A stretch of DNA of 64,000 nucleotides. Origin: Bacillota bacterium. GTDB taxonomy: Bacteria; Bacillota; Clostridia; Oscillospirales; Ruminococcaceae. This document shows, in pieces, positions 35,345 through 44,556 of the stretch. The position numbers were made by a program, and so were the translations under genes. Under the pieces are notes generated by a model. The model had not been told where the DNA came from and made no database searches. It saw nothing but the letters and a program-made list of their open reading frames with translations. How positions within the stretch are numbered: position 1 is the stretch's first letter; every line of letters starts with the position of its first letter. The stretch covers positions 310,001 through 374,000 of the forward strand of contig JAEWPV010000016.1 of NCBI GenBank assembly GCA_023460535.1, written 5' to 3'.

Positions 35345-36844
35345 ATGAAACAGTTCGATTTGGTGGTAGTCGGCAGCGGCGCGGGGCTGATGGTGCTTGA
35401 AGCCGCGCTAAACCAAGGGCTTCGCTGCGCCATTATTGAAAAATCTAAGTTCGGGGGCACCTGCCTAACCAAAGGGTGCATCCCCTCCAAAATGCTCGTG
35501 TACCCCGCGGATTTGATTCGCGAGCTGCAGTCGTCCCGGCGCGTGGGCATACAAACCGCCCCGCCGCAGGTAGACTGGCAGACCATCTCGCGCCGCATGT
35601 GGGAGCAGATAGACCTGCACAAGAAGATTGAACATAATCTCGGGCACATCCCGAACCTGACGGTGTACAAGGGCACGGGCGCGTTTACGGGCACACATAG
35701 CATGACCGTGCACTATGCCGACGGTTTGCCCGATGAGCAGTTAACCGCCGAGCGGTTTGTAATAGCAGCCGGCGCGCGCACCATGGTGCCGCAGATAGCA
35801 GGGCTGGAGGACGCGGGCTACGTCACCTCCGAGCGCTTTTTCGGCGATAAATTCCCCACTGCGCCCTACAAAAGCCTTGCCATCATCGGCGGGGGAACCA
35901 TCAGCGCGGAGTTTGCGCACATCTTCTCGGCGTTCGGCACAAAGGTCACCATCATCGAGTACGCGGATGAGCTAATCGCCAAGGAGGAAGCCGAGGTCAG
36001 GGCATTTGTGACGGCGCAGTTTGTCAAACACGGCATCGAGGTACTCACAGGCAGTACGGTGGTGTCGGCATCCGCACAGGGCGGGGCAAAGCGCCTTACC
36101 GTGCAAAACCGCCGCACAGGCACGCAAAGCACCGTCGAGTGCGAGGAGATTTTCGTCGCCGCGGGCATCCGCTCCAACGCCGATTTGCTTGCGCCTGAGC
36201 AAGCGGGCATCGCGCTGGACGACAAGGGCTGGATAATCACAAACGAGTATTTGGAGACCTCGCAACAGCACATCTGGGCACTGGGCGACATCAACGGCAA
36301 ATATCAGCTGCGCCACAAGGCAAACTACGAGGCGCAAATTCTAACGCAAAACCTGTTTGGCGACGAAAAGAAGGCGGTAAGCTACGACGTGGTGCCATGG
36401 GCAATCTTTACGCACCCGCAGGTCGCCCACGTGGGCATGACCGAAGCACAGGTGAAGGCACTGGGTGTTCGCTACGCCGTTGCGATGAACCGTTACTCCG
36501 AGGTGGTGGGCGGCAGGTCGATGGGTTACAGCCGTCAGGACGACGACAACGGGTTTGTAAAGATGCTGGTGTGCGAGCAGAAAAAGATAATGGGCGTGCA
36601 CATCGTCGGGCCAAATGCGGCGGTGTTGCTGCAGCCGTTTGTGTACCTGATGAACGCGGGGCACAAGTGTAATCAAAACCGCGCGGAGCTGCTTAACCCG
36701 CAGGAGATTGGCGGGCTGCGCATCATGTGCCCGCAGGTAGGCACCTATGTCCCGATCTTTGACTCGATGGTCATTCACCCGTCGCTGAGCGAGTTAACCG
36801 CGTGGGCACTGGAAAAGCTGGAGTGGAAGGACGGCGCGGTCTAG
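35345..36844 (+). CDS. Class I pyridine nucleotide-disulfide oxidoreductase (dihydrolipoyl dehydrogenase-like)
   Basis: A 499-residue FAD/NAD(P) enzyme. The FAD site is VVVGSGAGLMVLEAAL, the redox disulfide GGTCLTKGC (Cys40 and Cys45), the NAD(P) site IIGGGTISAEFAHIFSAFG near 180, and the dimer-interface histidine HPSLSELTAWAL near 480. It is longer than usual lipoamide dehydrogenases and has an unusual block NRAELLNPQEIGGLRIMCPQ before the HPS motif. It is not adjacent to dehydrogenase-complex genes, so it may reduce a low-molecular-weight disulfide or another acceptor instead. GGAGGG supports the start. Confidence 0.87.
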   Translation: MKQFDLVVVGSGAGLMVLEAALNQGLRCAIIEKSKFGGTCLTKGCIPSKMLVYPADLIRELQSSRRVGIQTAPPQVDWQTISRRMWEQIDLHKKIEHNLGHIPNLTVYKGTGAFTGTHSMTVHYADGLPDEQLTAERFVIAAGARTMVPQIAGLEDAGYVTSERFFGDKFPTAPYKSLAIIGGGTISAEFAHIFSAFGTKVTIIEYADELIAKEEAEVRAFVTAQFVKHGIEVLTGSTVVSASAQGGAKRLTVQNRRTGTQSTVECEEIFVAAGIRSNADLLAPEQAGIALDDKGWIITNEYLETSQQHIWALGDINGKYQLRHKANYEAQILTQNLFGDEKKAVSYDVVPWAIFTHPQVAHVGMTEAQVKALGVRYAVAMNRYSEVVGGRSMGYSRQDDDNGFVKMLVCEQKKIMGVHIVGPNAAVLLQPFVYLMNAGHKCNQNRAELLNPQEIGGLRIMCPQVGTYVPIFDSMVIHPSLSELTAWALEKLEWKDGAV

Positions 36845-36868
36845 CCGGAATAAACATCATATAAAGCA

Positions 36869-36908
36869 AAGCCCATCCGATACGCGGTGTACCGGATGGG
36901 CTTATTTG
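36869..36908. terminator. Bidirectional terminator between the reductase and feoB
   Basis: Perfect 11-base arms AAGCCCATCCG / CGGATGGGCTT between convergent genes, with T-rich tails on both strands. Confidence 0.85.
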
Positions 36909-36930
36909 TAAACAAACACGACCCCGACGG

Positions 36931-39075
36931 TCACACAAACAGCCGTGCCACCGTAGCAAAAACAAAGCACACCAAAATACCGATGGCGGTGGGCAGTAAA
37001 AACGCAAGCGCCGTCCACTTCAGGCTGCCCGTTTCCTTTTTAATCGTTATCAGCGTGGTAGAGCACGGCCAGTGCATCAGCGAAAACAGCATGGTGCTGA
37101 TGGCGGTTACCCACGTCCAGCCGTTTGCCACAAACAGCTGCTTCATGCTGTCCAGACTATCAAGCTCAAGCAGGCTCCCCTGCGCCATATACGCCATGAT
37201 GATAATCGGCAGCACAATTTCGTTGGCGGGAAGCCCCAGAATAAACGCAATCAGGATAACGCCGTCCAGCCCCAGCTGCCGTGCAAACGGGTCTAAGAAC
37301 CCCGCGCAAAGGTTCAGTACACTGGTGCCGCCCACAAAGATGTTTGCCATCAGCCAGATGACAAGCCCCGCCGGTGCGGCGACCACCACCGCGCGCCCCA
37401 GCACAAACAGCGTGCGGTCAAGGATGGAGCGGATGATTACCTTGCCAATCTGCGGCTTGCGGTAGGGCGGCAGCTCCAACGTATAGGCAGAGGGCAGCCC
37501 CTTTAGCACCGTTTGAGAGAGCAGCTTTGTAACGGCAAACGTCAGAGCTATCCCAAGCCCCACCACGGCAGTGAGCAAAACGGCGGATAGCGCGGAAGAA
37601 AAGACGCCGCTCTGCGCCCCGATAAAGAACATGGTCAGCAGCGCAATCAGGGTGGGGAAGCGCCCGTTGCAGGGCACAAAGTTGTTGGTTAAAATCGCAA
37701 GCAGCCGCTCGCGCGGGGAGTCGATGATACGACAGCCGATTACGCCCGCCGCGTTGCAGCCAAAGCCCATACACATGGTAAGCGCCTGCTTGCCGCACGC
37801 GCTGCACCGCTTAAACGGCTTATCAAGGTTAAAGGCGATGCGCGGCAGGTAGCCGATGTCCTCAAGCAGCGTAAACAGCGGAAAAAAGATTGCCATGGGC
37901 GGCAGCATGACCGATACCACCCACGCCAGTACGTGGTACGCACCCAGCACAACAATACCGTGCAGCCAATCGGGCGCCTGCAGGGTAACAAACAGGTCGG
38001 TCAGCCTATCCTGCACCCAAAACAGTCCGTCGGCCAGCAGCTGGGACGGGTAGTTTGCCCCGGTAATGGTAAGCCAAAACACCAGTGCGAGCAACCCGAG
38101 CATGATGGGGTAACCCGCCCATTTACTGGTTAATACGCAGTCGATCTTGCGGTCAGAGGCATCGTATTCCTTTGATTGAAACGCAACTACATCAAGGCAT
38201 AGCTCCTCGGCGGTAAGCACCAGCCCCGCCACCACACGGTCCTTTAACACCGCGGCGCCGATGCCCTGTGCCGCCAGCTGCTGCTGCGCCTGCTCGACGG
38301 CACAACGCAGCGGCTCGTGTTGCAGCAAATCCTGCCCGAGATACGTTTTGACCTCCTGCAGCAGCGTGGGGTCTTGGTCCAGCAACCGCAGGCTCAGCCA
38401 TCGGCTGTTTATCTTTGTGCCGACAAGCTCCCGCACCACAGGCTCCACAACCGCCACCGCGTCTTCTATGGGCTTTGAGTAACGCACCTGCAACGGGTTA
38501 CAGCTTAGCTTGTTGTCTATAACGGCGTCCAGCGTACGCGTCAGCTCCAAAAGAGTCTTTTTCTTTCGTGCCACTACCCCAACAACAGGCACGCCAAGGC
38601 GTTGCGATAGGGCGGGCAGGTCGATGGTTATGTTCTTTCGTTTGGCCTCATCCATCAGATTGACGCACACAATAACTGTTTTTGCTATCTCCATTGCCTG
38701 TAACACAAGGTTTAGATTGCGCTCTAAGCAGGTCGCGTCGCACACCACAATTACGGCATCCGGCTCGCCAAAGCAGATGAAGTTGCGGGCAACCTCCTCC
38801 TCGGCGGAGTGCGCCATCAGCGAATAGGTACCGGGGATATCCACCATTACATAGGTGTGATTGCGCGTTAGGCAATACCCTTGCGCGTTTGTCACGGTTT
38901 TGCCCGGCCAGTTGCCGGTATGTTGGTTCATACCTGTTAAGCTGTTAAACACCGTGCTTTTGCCGACGTTCGGGTTGCCTGCAATCGCAATTACAAGGTC
39001 ATCCGCAGACTGTTTTTTAATCACAAGCCCCGAGTCCACGGCTTTGATGCCCACGGCACTGTTTGTAAGACCCAT
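36931..39075 (-). CDS. feoB: Ferrous iron transporter FeoB
   Basis: A 714-residue Fe(II) permease. The N-terminal G domain carries GNPNVGKST (G1), DIPGTYSL (G3) and NLMDEA (G4), followed by the helical insertion domain and a membrane domain with two Gate repeats containing the conserved cysteine in PCNGRFPTLIAL and LPANEIVLPII. Typical full length. It lies 14 bases after feoA and is convergent with the disulfide reductase. Iron-dependent control is likely through the divergent DtxR/MntR-type regulator. Confidence 0.97.
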   Translation of the reverse strand: MGLTNSAVGIKAVDSGLVIKKQSADDLVIAIAGNPNVGKSTVFNSLTGMNQHTGNWPGKTVTNAQGYCLTRNHTYVMVDIPGTYSLMAHSAEEEVARNFICFGEPDAVIVVCDATCLERNLNLVLQAMEIAKTVIVCVNLMDEAKRKNITIDLPALSQRLGVPVVGVVARKKKTLLELTRTLDAVIDNKLSCNPLQVRYSKPIEDAVAVVEPVVRELVGTKINSRWLSLRLLDQDPTLLQEVKTYLGQDLLQHEPLRCAVEQAQQQLAAQGIGAAVLKDRVVAGLVLTAEELCLDVVAFQSKEYDASDRKIDCVLTSKWAGYPIMLGLLALVFWLTITGANYPSQLLADGLFWVQDRLTDLFVTLQAPDWLHGIVVLGAYHVLAWVVSVMLPPMAIFFPLFTLLEDIGYLPRIAFNLDKPFKRCSACGKQALTMCMGFGCNAAGVIGCRIIDSPRERLLAILTNNFVPCNGRFPTLIALLTMFFIGAQSGVFSSALSAVLLTAVVGLGIALTFAVTKLLSQTVLKGLPSAYTLELPPYRKPQIGKVIIRSILDRTLFVLGRAVVVAAPAGLVIWLMANIFVGGTSVLNLCAGFLDPFARQLGLDGVILIAFILGLPANEIVLPIIIMAYMAQGSLLELDSLDSMKQLFVANGWTWVTAISTMLFSLMHWPCSTTLITIKKETGSLKWTALAFLLPTAIGILVCFVFATVARLFV

Positions 39076-39089
39076 CGCACGAATCCTCC

Positions 39090-39326
39090 TTAACAGGTAC
39101 CCACCAAGATGTCGTTACAATCCTCCGAACGGATGGCAATAACGGCGCCGCGTATTAAGAATGCGCAGGGGTCGCCGCCCGGGCTTCGTCCAAGGCATTT
39201 GACCTCGGTGTTCTCGATTAAACCAATGTCAAGCAGGCGGCGGCGCATGCTGCCGGTGGCACGAAGCTCTTTCACGTAGGCACGCTCCCCCGGCTTTATT
39301 TTGCTTAAACACTCCAGTTGGCTCAT
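39090..39326 (-). CDS. feoA: Ferrous iron transport protein FeoA
   Basis: A 78-residue SH3-like protein that assists FeoB. Features are LSKIKPGERAYVKEL, RRRLLDIGLIENTEV and a final IRGAVIAIRSEDCNDILV, the standard FeoA pattern. It is the first gene of feoAB and divergent from the metal-dependent regulator; the 110-base gap between them carries an operator-like inverted repeat. Confidence 0.96.
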   Translation of the reverse strand: MSQLECLSKIKPGERAYVKELRATGSMRRRLLDIGLIENTEVKCLGRSPGGDPCAFLIRGAVIAIRSEDCNDILVGTC

Positions 39327-39356
39327 AATAAACGCTCCTTTAAAATAGACTTAGTT

Positions 39357-39376
39357 TAGGGCAACATTTTTGCCTA
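39357..39376. promoter_or_regulatory. Candidate metal-regulator operator between feoA and the DtxR-type gene
   Basis: Imperfect palindrome with TAGGGCAA and TTGCCTA halves around an AT centre, resembling the TTAGG..CCTAA core of DtxR/IdeR/MntR boxes. It lies 31 bases before feoA and 61 bases before the regulator, so it could serve both. Confidence 0.5.
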
Positions 39377-39436
39377 GTGCATCATATTCGGCTACCCCGC
39401 AAATGTGTTACGGCAAAAAACAAAGAGGTGTTATGG

Positions 39437-39883
39437 ATGAGCGATCCTAAGGAGTTCTATACCCTAAAGGGATATCAAGCTCAAGAAGCAGGGGATATGA
39501 CGGCAGCCATGGAGGATTATCTTGAGATGATCTGCCGGCTGCTTAAGCAAAGCGCCGTCGTCCGGATTGGGGAGCTTGCCGCAAAGCTCAATGTCAGCCC
39601 GCCGTCTGTCTCAAAGATGATAACGCATCTTAATGCCACGGGCTATATCCATGCCCAAAAATACGGCTACATCGTACTAACCGAAAAGGGAAGAAAAGCC
39701 GGAGATTACCTGCTTTACCGTCACGCTGTACTACAGCGGTTTTTGTGTGTACTCAACCAATCCGATAACGAGCTGGAGCAGGTGGAAAAAATAGAGCATT
39801 TTCTTAACAAGCAAACCATAGAAAACCTAAACGCCCTTACAAAACGCCTGGAAACGGAAGGGAAAGGAAAGGGCAAAGTATAA
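39437..39883 (+). CDS. DtxR/MntR family metal-dependent regulator
   Basis: A 148-residue repressor of the short (MntR-like, no SH3 domain) class. The winged helix is about 35-85 (RIGELAAKLNVSPPSVSKMITHL). Ligand residues expected for this family are present: Asp/Glu in MEDYLEMI, His in YRHAVLQRFL, and Glu/His in EQVEKIEHFL. ATG 39437 has AGAGGTG 6 bases before it; the longer in-frame ORF from 39377 overlaps the operator. Being divergent from feoAB it most likely senses Fe(II) and represses iron uptake. Confidence 0.92.
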   Translation: MSDPKEFYTLKGYQAQEAGDMTAAMEDYLEMICRLLKQSAVVRIGELAAKLNVSPPSVSKMITHLNATGYIHAQKYGYIVLTEKGRKAGDYLLYRHAVLQRFLCVLNQSDNELEQVEKIEHFLNKQTIENLNALTKRLETEGKGKGKV

Positions 39884-39910
39884 CCAGACGCGTAGAAGCT
39901 CACCACCAAA

Positions 39911-39953
39911 GAAAATGCCCCGCCTTGCAGATGCTGCAAGGCGGGGCATTTTC
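39911..39953. terminator. Strong bidirectional terminator after the DtxR-type gene
   Basis: Perfect 20-base arms starting GAAAATGCCCCGCCTT with a 3-base loop, between convergent genes; A-run on the left and T-run on the right. Confidence 0.93.
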
Positions 39954-39993
39954 TGTATGGGGTGGCGTTTATCAAACCGATAAAGACAGCGCA

Positions 39994-42039
39994 CTATTTG
40001 CTGCTGTAAGTAGTAATTTGAAGCGTTTCTCCCGTTTGCAACGATACATTCTGGGACAAAACCTTACCAGTGGTATAACTCAATTCCTCCAGCGAAATGG
40101 GGGGACAGTCTGTCAGATCCGTAATGGGCGCTATATATAGTCCGCTGTACACCCATGTCCGATTGGGGACGAAGGTAAAGTATCTCACGTTATCAAAAAC
40201 GCCGTGATAGGTTTTTGTTTCTGAGGAGGACATATCCTGACCGAACACGAGCTGGTCGTTCTCGTCAAAGAATGCTTGCGTTACAAGGCTGTCATCTCGC
40301 TTGTTTTTACCCGTAAGATTCTCTGCAACAATCATGCTGGACCCGGATACGGATGCCATTTTTGCCTCCTCCGCATTCGGGTAGATAATCTTTACCTGGC
40401 TGCTGATTAACCCAAACTCGTCATACGAATCTAAAACAACAAACTGAGCCGATATTGTTTTATTTTCCTCCGGACCATAAACCCAATAGCCCATCCGCTG
40501 ATACCAATGCGTAATGTATTGCTTAACGTTTGGCATCTCCACCACCGTTATCTTGTAATTATCCGACACGGGGGCAAAATAGTCCTTGTCTCCGGCGTTT
40601 TCCGGCACAAAGTCGGGCATCGAAACAACGGGGATGGTTTCTTCGGATGCAACGTCCGCACAGTAACCCTTCTCGTATATCTGCTCGTAGCTGCTTGCCT
40701 TATAGCATTCATACCCCTCAATCAGCTGACGGATGTTTTTGTGGCATATCTTAATTGAAAATTCGTTATCCGTGTAAACAGTGTTGCCGATATTATTATC
40801 CCCTTCATAGTCTCCCAGAGCGGTGAAGAGGTTTAGTCTGCTTTCCCTATGGTGCTCGTCAATAATGGTATACTCATAAAGCCCGGCGAATGCTTCGCCC
40901 GATTTCCCCTCAGTGTCATTAACCCGACCGGTTATCTGAAGCCCCGGGCTGTTTTCGTCCTGCTCCTGATAAAAATCTATCGTAACGCCCGCCGCCCCCT
41001 GCAAAAACTGCTCGGCTTGTTTGTCGGCGATTCGAAGAATAACCACATCGTCACCGCGAAAGACAATCTGCGTTTTGCTACTTTGACCTGTTTCATGAAT
41101 ACAATCCGCGAGGTTGCCCTGGGCAAGCAGGGCGTGCTCATAACCATCCGTGAAGCTGATTAAATCGACTTCATACGTGTCACAATCCTTCAGCATGTCA
41201 CAGATGCCCGCCTTTTGGACCGTCCAGCTAACGGTGTTGCCCTCGATCTGCTGGGGGAAGTCGTCACCTTGCACCCACCATGCGGGCTGTTCCGTTTCAA
41301 AATTGCCTTCGGGGTACAGCTGCCAGTTTAAAGCATCTGCGTCCAACCGGTAAAGCAGCTGGTCGTTTGAGATAAACCGAATGTTAATACTGTTGTTTAG
41401 CTGATAATTGCCGTCGCCCGTAGATTGTGCGGATAGCTTGCCGACGCTATCATCGGTAAGGGTAATCACGGCTTCGTTACTGCCATTTAAGTCAATGCGC
41501 AGCGTTTGATTTGATTGAACGGATTCAAACTCTCCGTCGGACAGCAGGATATCCGTAACCTGATAATCCTTGGTGTATTTATAATCATAATCAACAATGA
41601 TGCTGACACGCAGGGTCTGAAACCGCATCAAATCAATGTCTAAATTATGTGTGGATACGACAACGCTGTTATCTGCGGTATCGTATGAATAGGTCGCATT
41701 TTTCCCTGCCGCATCGGGCAGATGCGACTCGCAATCGGCAATCACCTCGCCGTTTTCATTGCAATACAAACGAATCTTGTATAAAGGGTCGTCATCCGCT
41801 TGGTCAAAAGACAGAAGCAAAGCGGCATACTCGTTCGGGTGTGTTTTTACGACATCGGCGTATATCGCATACGCTTCGCCGGTAATGGTACAGGTAACGT
41901 CATTGTTTGCCTGAACAAAGGTTACATTCTGCTTCTTCTGTGTAAACGCCGCACCCGCAATCTCCGTAATCTTGCCGCAAGCGGGCAGCATTGCAAGCAG
42001 CAGAATCGCCACAAGAATTAGCGCAATCAACTTTTTCAT
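39994..42039 (-). CDS. Large lipoprotein of unknown function
   Basis: A 681-residue exported protein. The signal peptide ends with lipobox LPAC (Cys21), so it should be membrane-anchored outside the cell. The remainder is rich in beta-forming, acidic sequence with no recognised domain and no further membrane segment. Repeated Asp/Asn-rich strands suggest several beta-sandwich modules. GGGAGGAA supports ATG 42039 (the frame is open to 42117). It is monocistronic between two terminators, and no neighbour hints at its role. Confidence 0.82.
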   Translation of the reverse strand: MKKLIALILVAILLLAMLPACGKITEIAGAAFTQKKQNVTFVQANNDVTCTITGEAYAIYADVVKTHPNEYAALLLSFDQADDDPLYKIRLYCNENGEVIADCESHLPDAAGKNATYSYDTADNSVVVSTHNLDIDLMRFQTLRVSIIVDYDYKYTKDYQVTDILLSDGEFESVQSNQTLRIDLNGSNEAVITLTDDSVGKLSAQSTGDGNYQLNNSINIRFISNDQLLYRLDADALNWQLYPEGNFETEQPAWWVQGDDFPQQIEGNTVSWTVQKAGICDMLKDCDTYEVDLISFTDGYEHALLAQGNLADCIHETGQSSKTQIVFRGDDVVILRIADKQAEQFLQGAAGVTIDFYQEQDENSPGLQITGRVNDTEGKSGEAFAGLYEYTIIDEHHRESRLNLFTALGDYEGDNNIGNTVYTDNEFSIKICHKNIRQLIEGYECYKASSYEQIYEKGYCADVASEETIPVVSMPDFVPENAGDKDYFAPVSDNYKITVVEMPNVKQYITHWYQRMGYWVYGPEENKTISAQFVVLDSYDEFGLISSQVKIIYPNAEEAKMASVSGSSMIVAENLTGKNKRDDSLVTQAFFDENDQLVFGQDMSSSETKTYHGVFDNVRYFTFVPNRTWVYSGLYIAPITDLTDCPPISLEELSYTTGKVLSQNVSLQTGETLQITTYSSK

Positions 42040-42361
42040 AAATCTATATTCCTCCCATTCCCGCGCCTCGGTGCCGCAATAGGCACAAATCGCCAAGAAA
42101 AACAGCTGTGCGTCCACAGCCGTAATCTGTTGCGTGACTAGTCTTTAATCAAATTGGGTTCCATCCGGTATACATAATCGTTGACAACGGCGTAGCGTCC
42201 CTTCTAAGAATAAGTTGGATCGCAAACAGATACACGGTAAAGGCTATCGTAACGCTGCAAAATGACTATAAGCAAATTCAACCTTGCTATTATACCATAT
42301 TTTTATATATTTCACATCAAAAATTTTACTTACCATAATTGCTCGCCTTAACAATGAGACA
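42040..42361 (-). promoter_or_regulatory. Upstream region of the large lipoprotein gene
   Basis: Non-coding gap between the rodA-like terminator and the lipoprotein. On the minus strand an extended -10 TGGTATAAT is found (hexamer 42294-42289) in an AT-rich setting; TTGATG about 20 bases upstream is a weak -35. The long leader of about 245 bases shows no recognised riboswitch. Confidence 0.45.
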
Positions 42362-42406
42362 AATCAAAACACAAAAGCAGTACGAGTTATCTAGCTCGTA
42401 CTGCTT
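42362..42406 (-). terminator. Terminator of the RodA/FtsW-like gene
   Basis: Perfect 12-base arms AAGCAGTACGAG / CTCGTACTGCTT; on the minus strand followed by TTGTGTTTTGATTT. Confidence 0.88.
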
Positions 42407-42443
42407 ATCAAATGCAAATGCGCCATGAAACTAAGATTTATCC

Positions 42444-43577
42444 CTATCGGTTATCGGAAAACAGGGTGACTGACTGGTGCATATAAACGCTCAGGGCAAG
42501 CCCCAGCGCCAGATAGATTGACAAAATGGAAGAACCGCCTCGGGAAAAGAAGGGCAACGTAATGCCGATAACGGGCAAAAGCTTTAGGCACATGCCCACG
42601 TTAATAACGGTCTGACCCGCAATCATCGCAAAGATACCCACACAGATGCTCTGTCCCAGCAGGTCCTTGCAGGAGCGAGAGATAAACAATATCTTTGCGG
42701 CTACGCCAAAGATTAAGCACAGGGCGGCGACGGTGCCGATAAGCCCGAACGACTCGCCGATGAATGCAAAGATAAAGTCGTTTTGAATCTCATCCACAAA
42801 CCGATGCGAATCAGAGAACAGACCAATGCCCGACAATCTGCCAGAGCCAAGCGTAATCAGACCGGCGTTTTGCTGCCACTCTACGCCCAGCGGGTCGATG
42901 CCGGGGGTCAGTATGGCATGAAACCGCATCTTTTGGTCTTCGGTCAGTACATAAAACCAGGCAAGGGGAACCGCCGCGACAGCCAGCACACCTGCCGCTA
43001 ATAGGTACCGAAACGAAAGTCCTGCCGTAAACAGCATCGCGGCAAAGATGAAGATAAACACCGCCGCCATGCCGTCATCCCCCTGAAGGTGGATAATCAG
43101 AACGGGAGCGGCGCCGTGCAGGCAAAGCGCAAGCAGGGTAAGCGGTTGATTTAGATTGTCCTTTACCTTATCCAGATGGTAAGCAAACGACAGGATAAAC
43201 GAGATTTTTAAGAACTCGGAGGGCTGAAGGCTTGCGCCAAAGGGCAGCGCAATCCAGTTTACGTTATCGCCGCCCGCGCCGGCACGCCCGTAGCCAATCA
43301 CAAAGGTTGCCATTACCAGCGCATAGGCAAGCGGCACATGAATTTTCCACAGCTTACCAAGCACCCTGTAATCAATCAACGACAGAATAACAGCACATAC
43401 AATGCCGAAGGCGGTACCCGCAATCTGCACATACAGTCCGCGCATGCCGCTTAAAAATGCGTCAAATACACCCGCGAGAATCAGCATGCCGTAGCCGGTT
43501 GTCAGTAAGGCTAAAAGAATTAACAGCTTGTCCGTTGATTTGATGTAATTGAGTATGGCAGCGCCAATGCTCTTCAT
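42444..43577 (-). CDS. RodA/FtsW/SpoVE family peptidoglycan polymerase
   Basis: A multi-pass membrane protein of about 377 residues with roughly ten hydrophobic helices. SEDS signatures include NWIALPFGASLQPSEFLKISFIL (region of the catalytic-type residues), LQGDDGMAAVFI (conserved Asp), NDFIFAFIGESFGLIG and LPVIGITLPFFSRGGSSIL. The start is uncertain: ATG 43577 follows GGTGA, but ATG 43589 and TTG 43616 are also in frame. It is a single gene with its own promoter; without an adjacent class B PBP, RodA versus FtsW cannot be settled. Confidence 0.9.
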   Translation of the reverse strand: MKSIGAAILNYIKSTDKLLILLALLTTGYGMLILAGVFDAFLSGMRGLYVQIAGTAFGIVCAVILSLIDYRVLGKLWKIHVPLAYALVMATFVIGYGRAGAGGDNVNWIALPFGASLQPSEFLKISFILSFAYHLDKVKDNLNQPLTLLALCLHGAAPVLIIHLQGDDGMAAVFIFIFAAMLFTAGLSFRYLLAAGVLAVAAVPLAWFYVLTEDQKMRFHAILTPGIDPLGVEWQQNAGLITLGSGRLSGIGLFSDSHRFVDEIQNDFIFAFIGESFGLIGTVAALCLIFGVAAKILFISRSCKDLLGQSICVGIFAMIAGQTVINVGMCLKLLPVIGITLPFFSRGGSSILSIYLALGLALSVYMHQSVTLFSDNR

Positions 43578-43698
43578 CTCATTCACCATCCGTCGGTACG
43601 CAGATTTCATGCCCAATGCCGCACCGTATGATATGTCGTATTCGGTGAAAGCGGGAAGGCTTGCCCCGAATGGATATACGCAAAATGCTACTAGGGCT

Positions 43699-43727
43699 AT
43701 TATATAGTAAATCTACAGATATAGCAA
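43699..43727 (-). promoter_or_regulatory. Promoter of the RodA/FtsW-like gene
   Basis: On the minus strand TTGCTA (43727-43722), 17 bases, then TATAAT (43704-43699). Confidence 0.7.
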
Positions 43728-43870
43728 TCAACTTAAATACAAGCGTTATTTTTTGGATAGCTCGGTGCTGCGTTTTAATTGACATAGATAGAGGCTGATG
43801 CCGCATATGTTTCGTGCAATTTGGTGCGTTTATTGTTTTCAATTTGTCCATAATATAAAGAGTGGATTTG

Positions 43871-43899
43871 TTGAATAAACGGGTGCGGTATGCTATAAT
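43871..43899 (+). promoter_or_regulatory. Promoter of the DUF6106-like/acpS operon
   Basis: TTGAAT at 43871-43876, 17 bases, TGC-TATAAT (hexamer 43894-43899, extended -10). A leader hairpin (CGAACCG / CGGCTCG, 43906-43932) follows. The rest of the 400-base gap to the RodA-like gene shows no coding frame. Confidence 0.78.
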
Positions 43900-44016
43900 T
43901 TGTACGAACCGCTGTAAATTTCACGGCTCGTGTAACAGTAAATTATGCTTTTTTAAGCTTGTTGCGCTTGTCTTAAACTATTGTTGCACTAAAAACGGTA
44001 AGGGTTGGGTTATGTA

Positions 44017-44556
44017 ATGGACATTTTCATGGAATACCTTGTAAAAAAAAGATCGACTGCTGTTACCACACTGCTCAAGGTCGCAATCGCACTACTGGGC
44101 GGTACGCTGATGGTTTTACTCTTTTTTCTTTCGTTTGGGCTTGGCAGTCTTTCAATGATAGCCGTGGCAGCCGTTGCGGGTGTGGGATATGGCGGATGGT
44201 ACCTGTTAACCAGCTTTAACATCGAATACGAGTATTCCTTTACAAACGGCGAGATGGATATCGATAAAATTATCGCCCAACGCAAGCGCAAGCGCCTGAT
44301 TACAGTGGTCTGCCGCGAGATAGAGTCGATTGGAAAATACAATGCAGCAGCCCATGCGCACACCGAGTTTAAAACCAAAATTTTCGCGTGCGCGGATGAA
44401 AAGGACACCGAGAACACCTGGTACCTCGTATATAAAAGTGTGAACTTTGGCAAAACGTTGGTGGTGTTTACCCCACCCGAGAAGATGATCACCGCCATGA
44501 AACCGTTTTTGCCCAGATTAGTGCAAAATGATTTACACCGGAACGGACTTATGTAG
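44017..44556 (+). CDS. DUF6106-like membrane protein
   Basis: A 179-residue protein with two adjacent transmembrane helices (about 17-40 and 43-65) followed by a soluble C-terminal domain that looks PH-like (NIEYEYSFTNGEMDIDKIIAQRKRKRLI). This resembles the DUF6106 family of Clostridia, whose function is unknown. ATG 44017 is chosen over the TTG at 44005. Its last 29 bases overlap acpS, so the two are translationally coupled. Confidence 0.8.
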   Translation: MDIFMEYLVKKRSTAVTTLLKVAIALLGGTLMVLLFFLSFGLGSLSMIAVAAVAGVGYGGWYLLTSFNIEYEYSFTNGEMDIDKIIAQRKRKRLITVVCREIESIGKYNAAAHAHTEFKTKIFACADEKDTENTWYLVYKSVNFGKTLVVFTPPEKMITAMKPFLPRLVQNDLHRNGLM

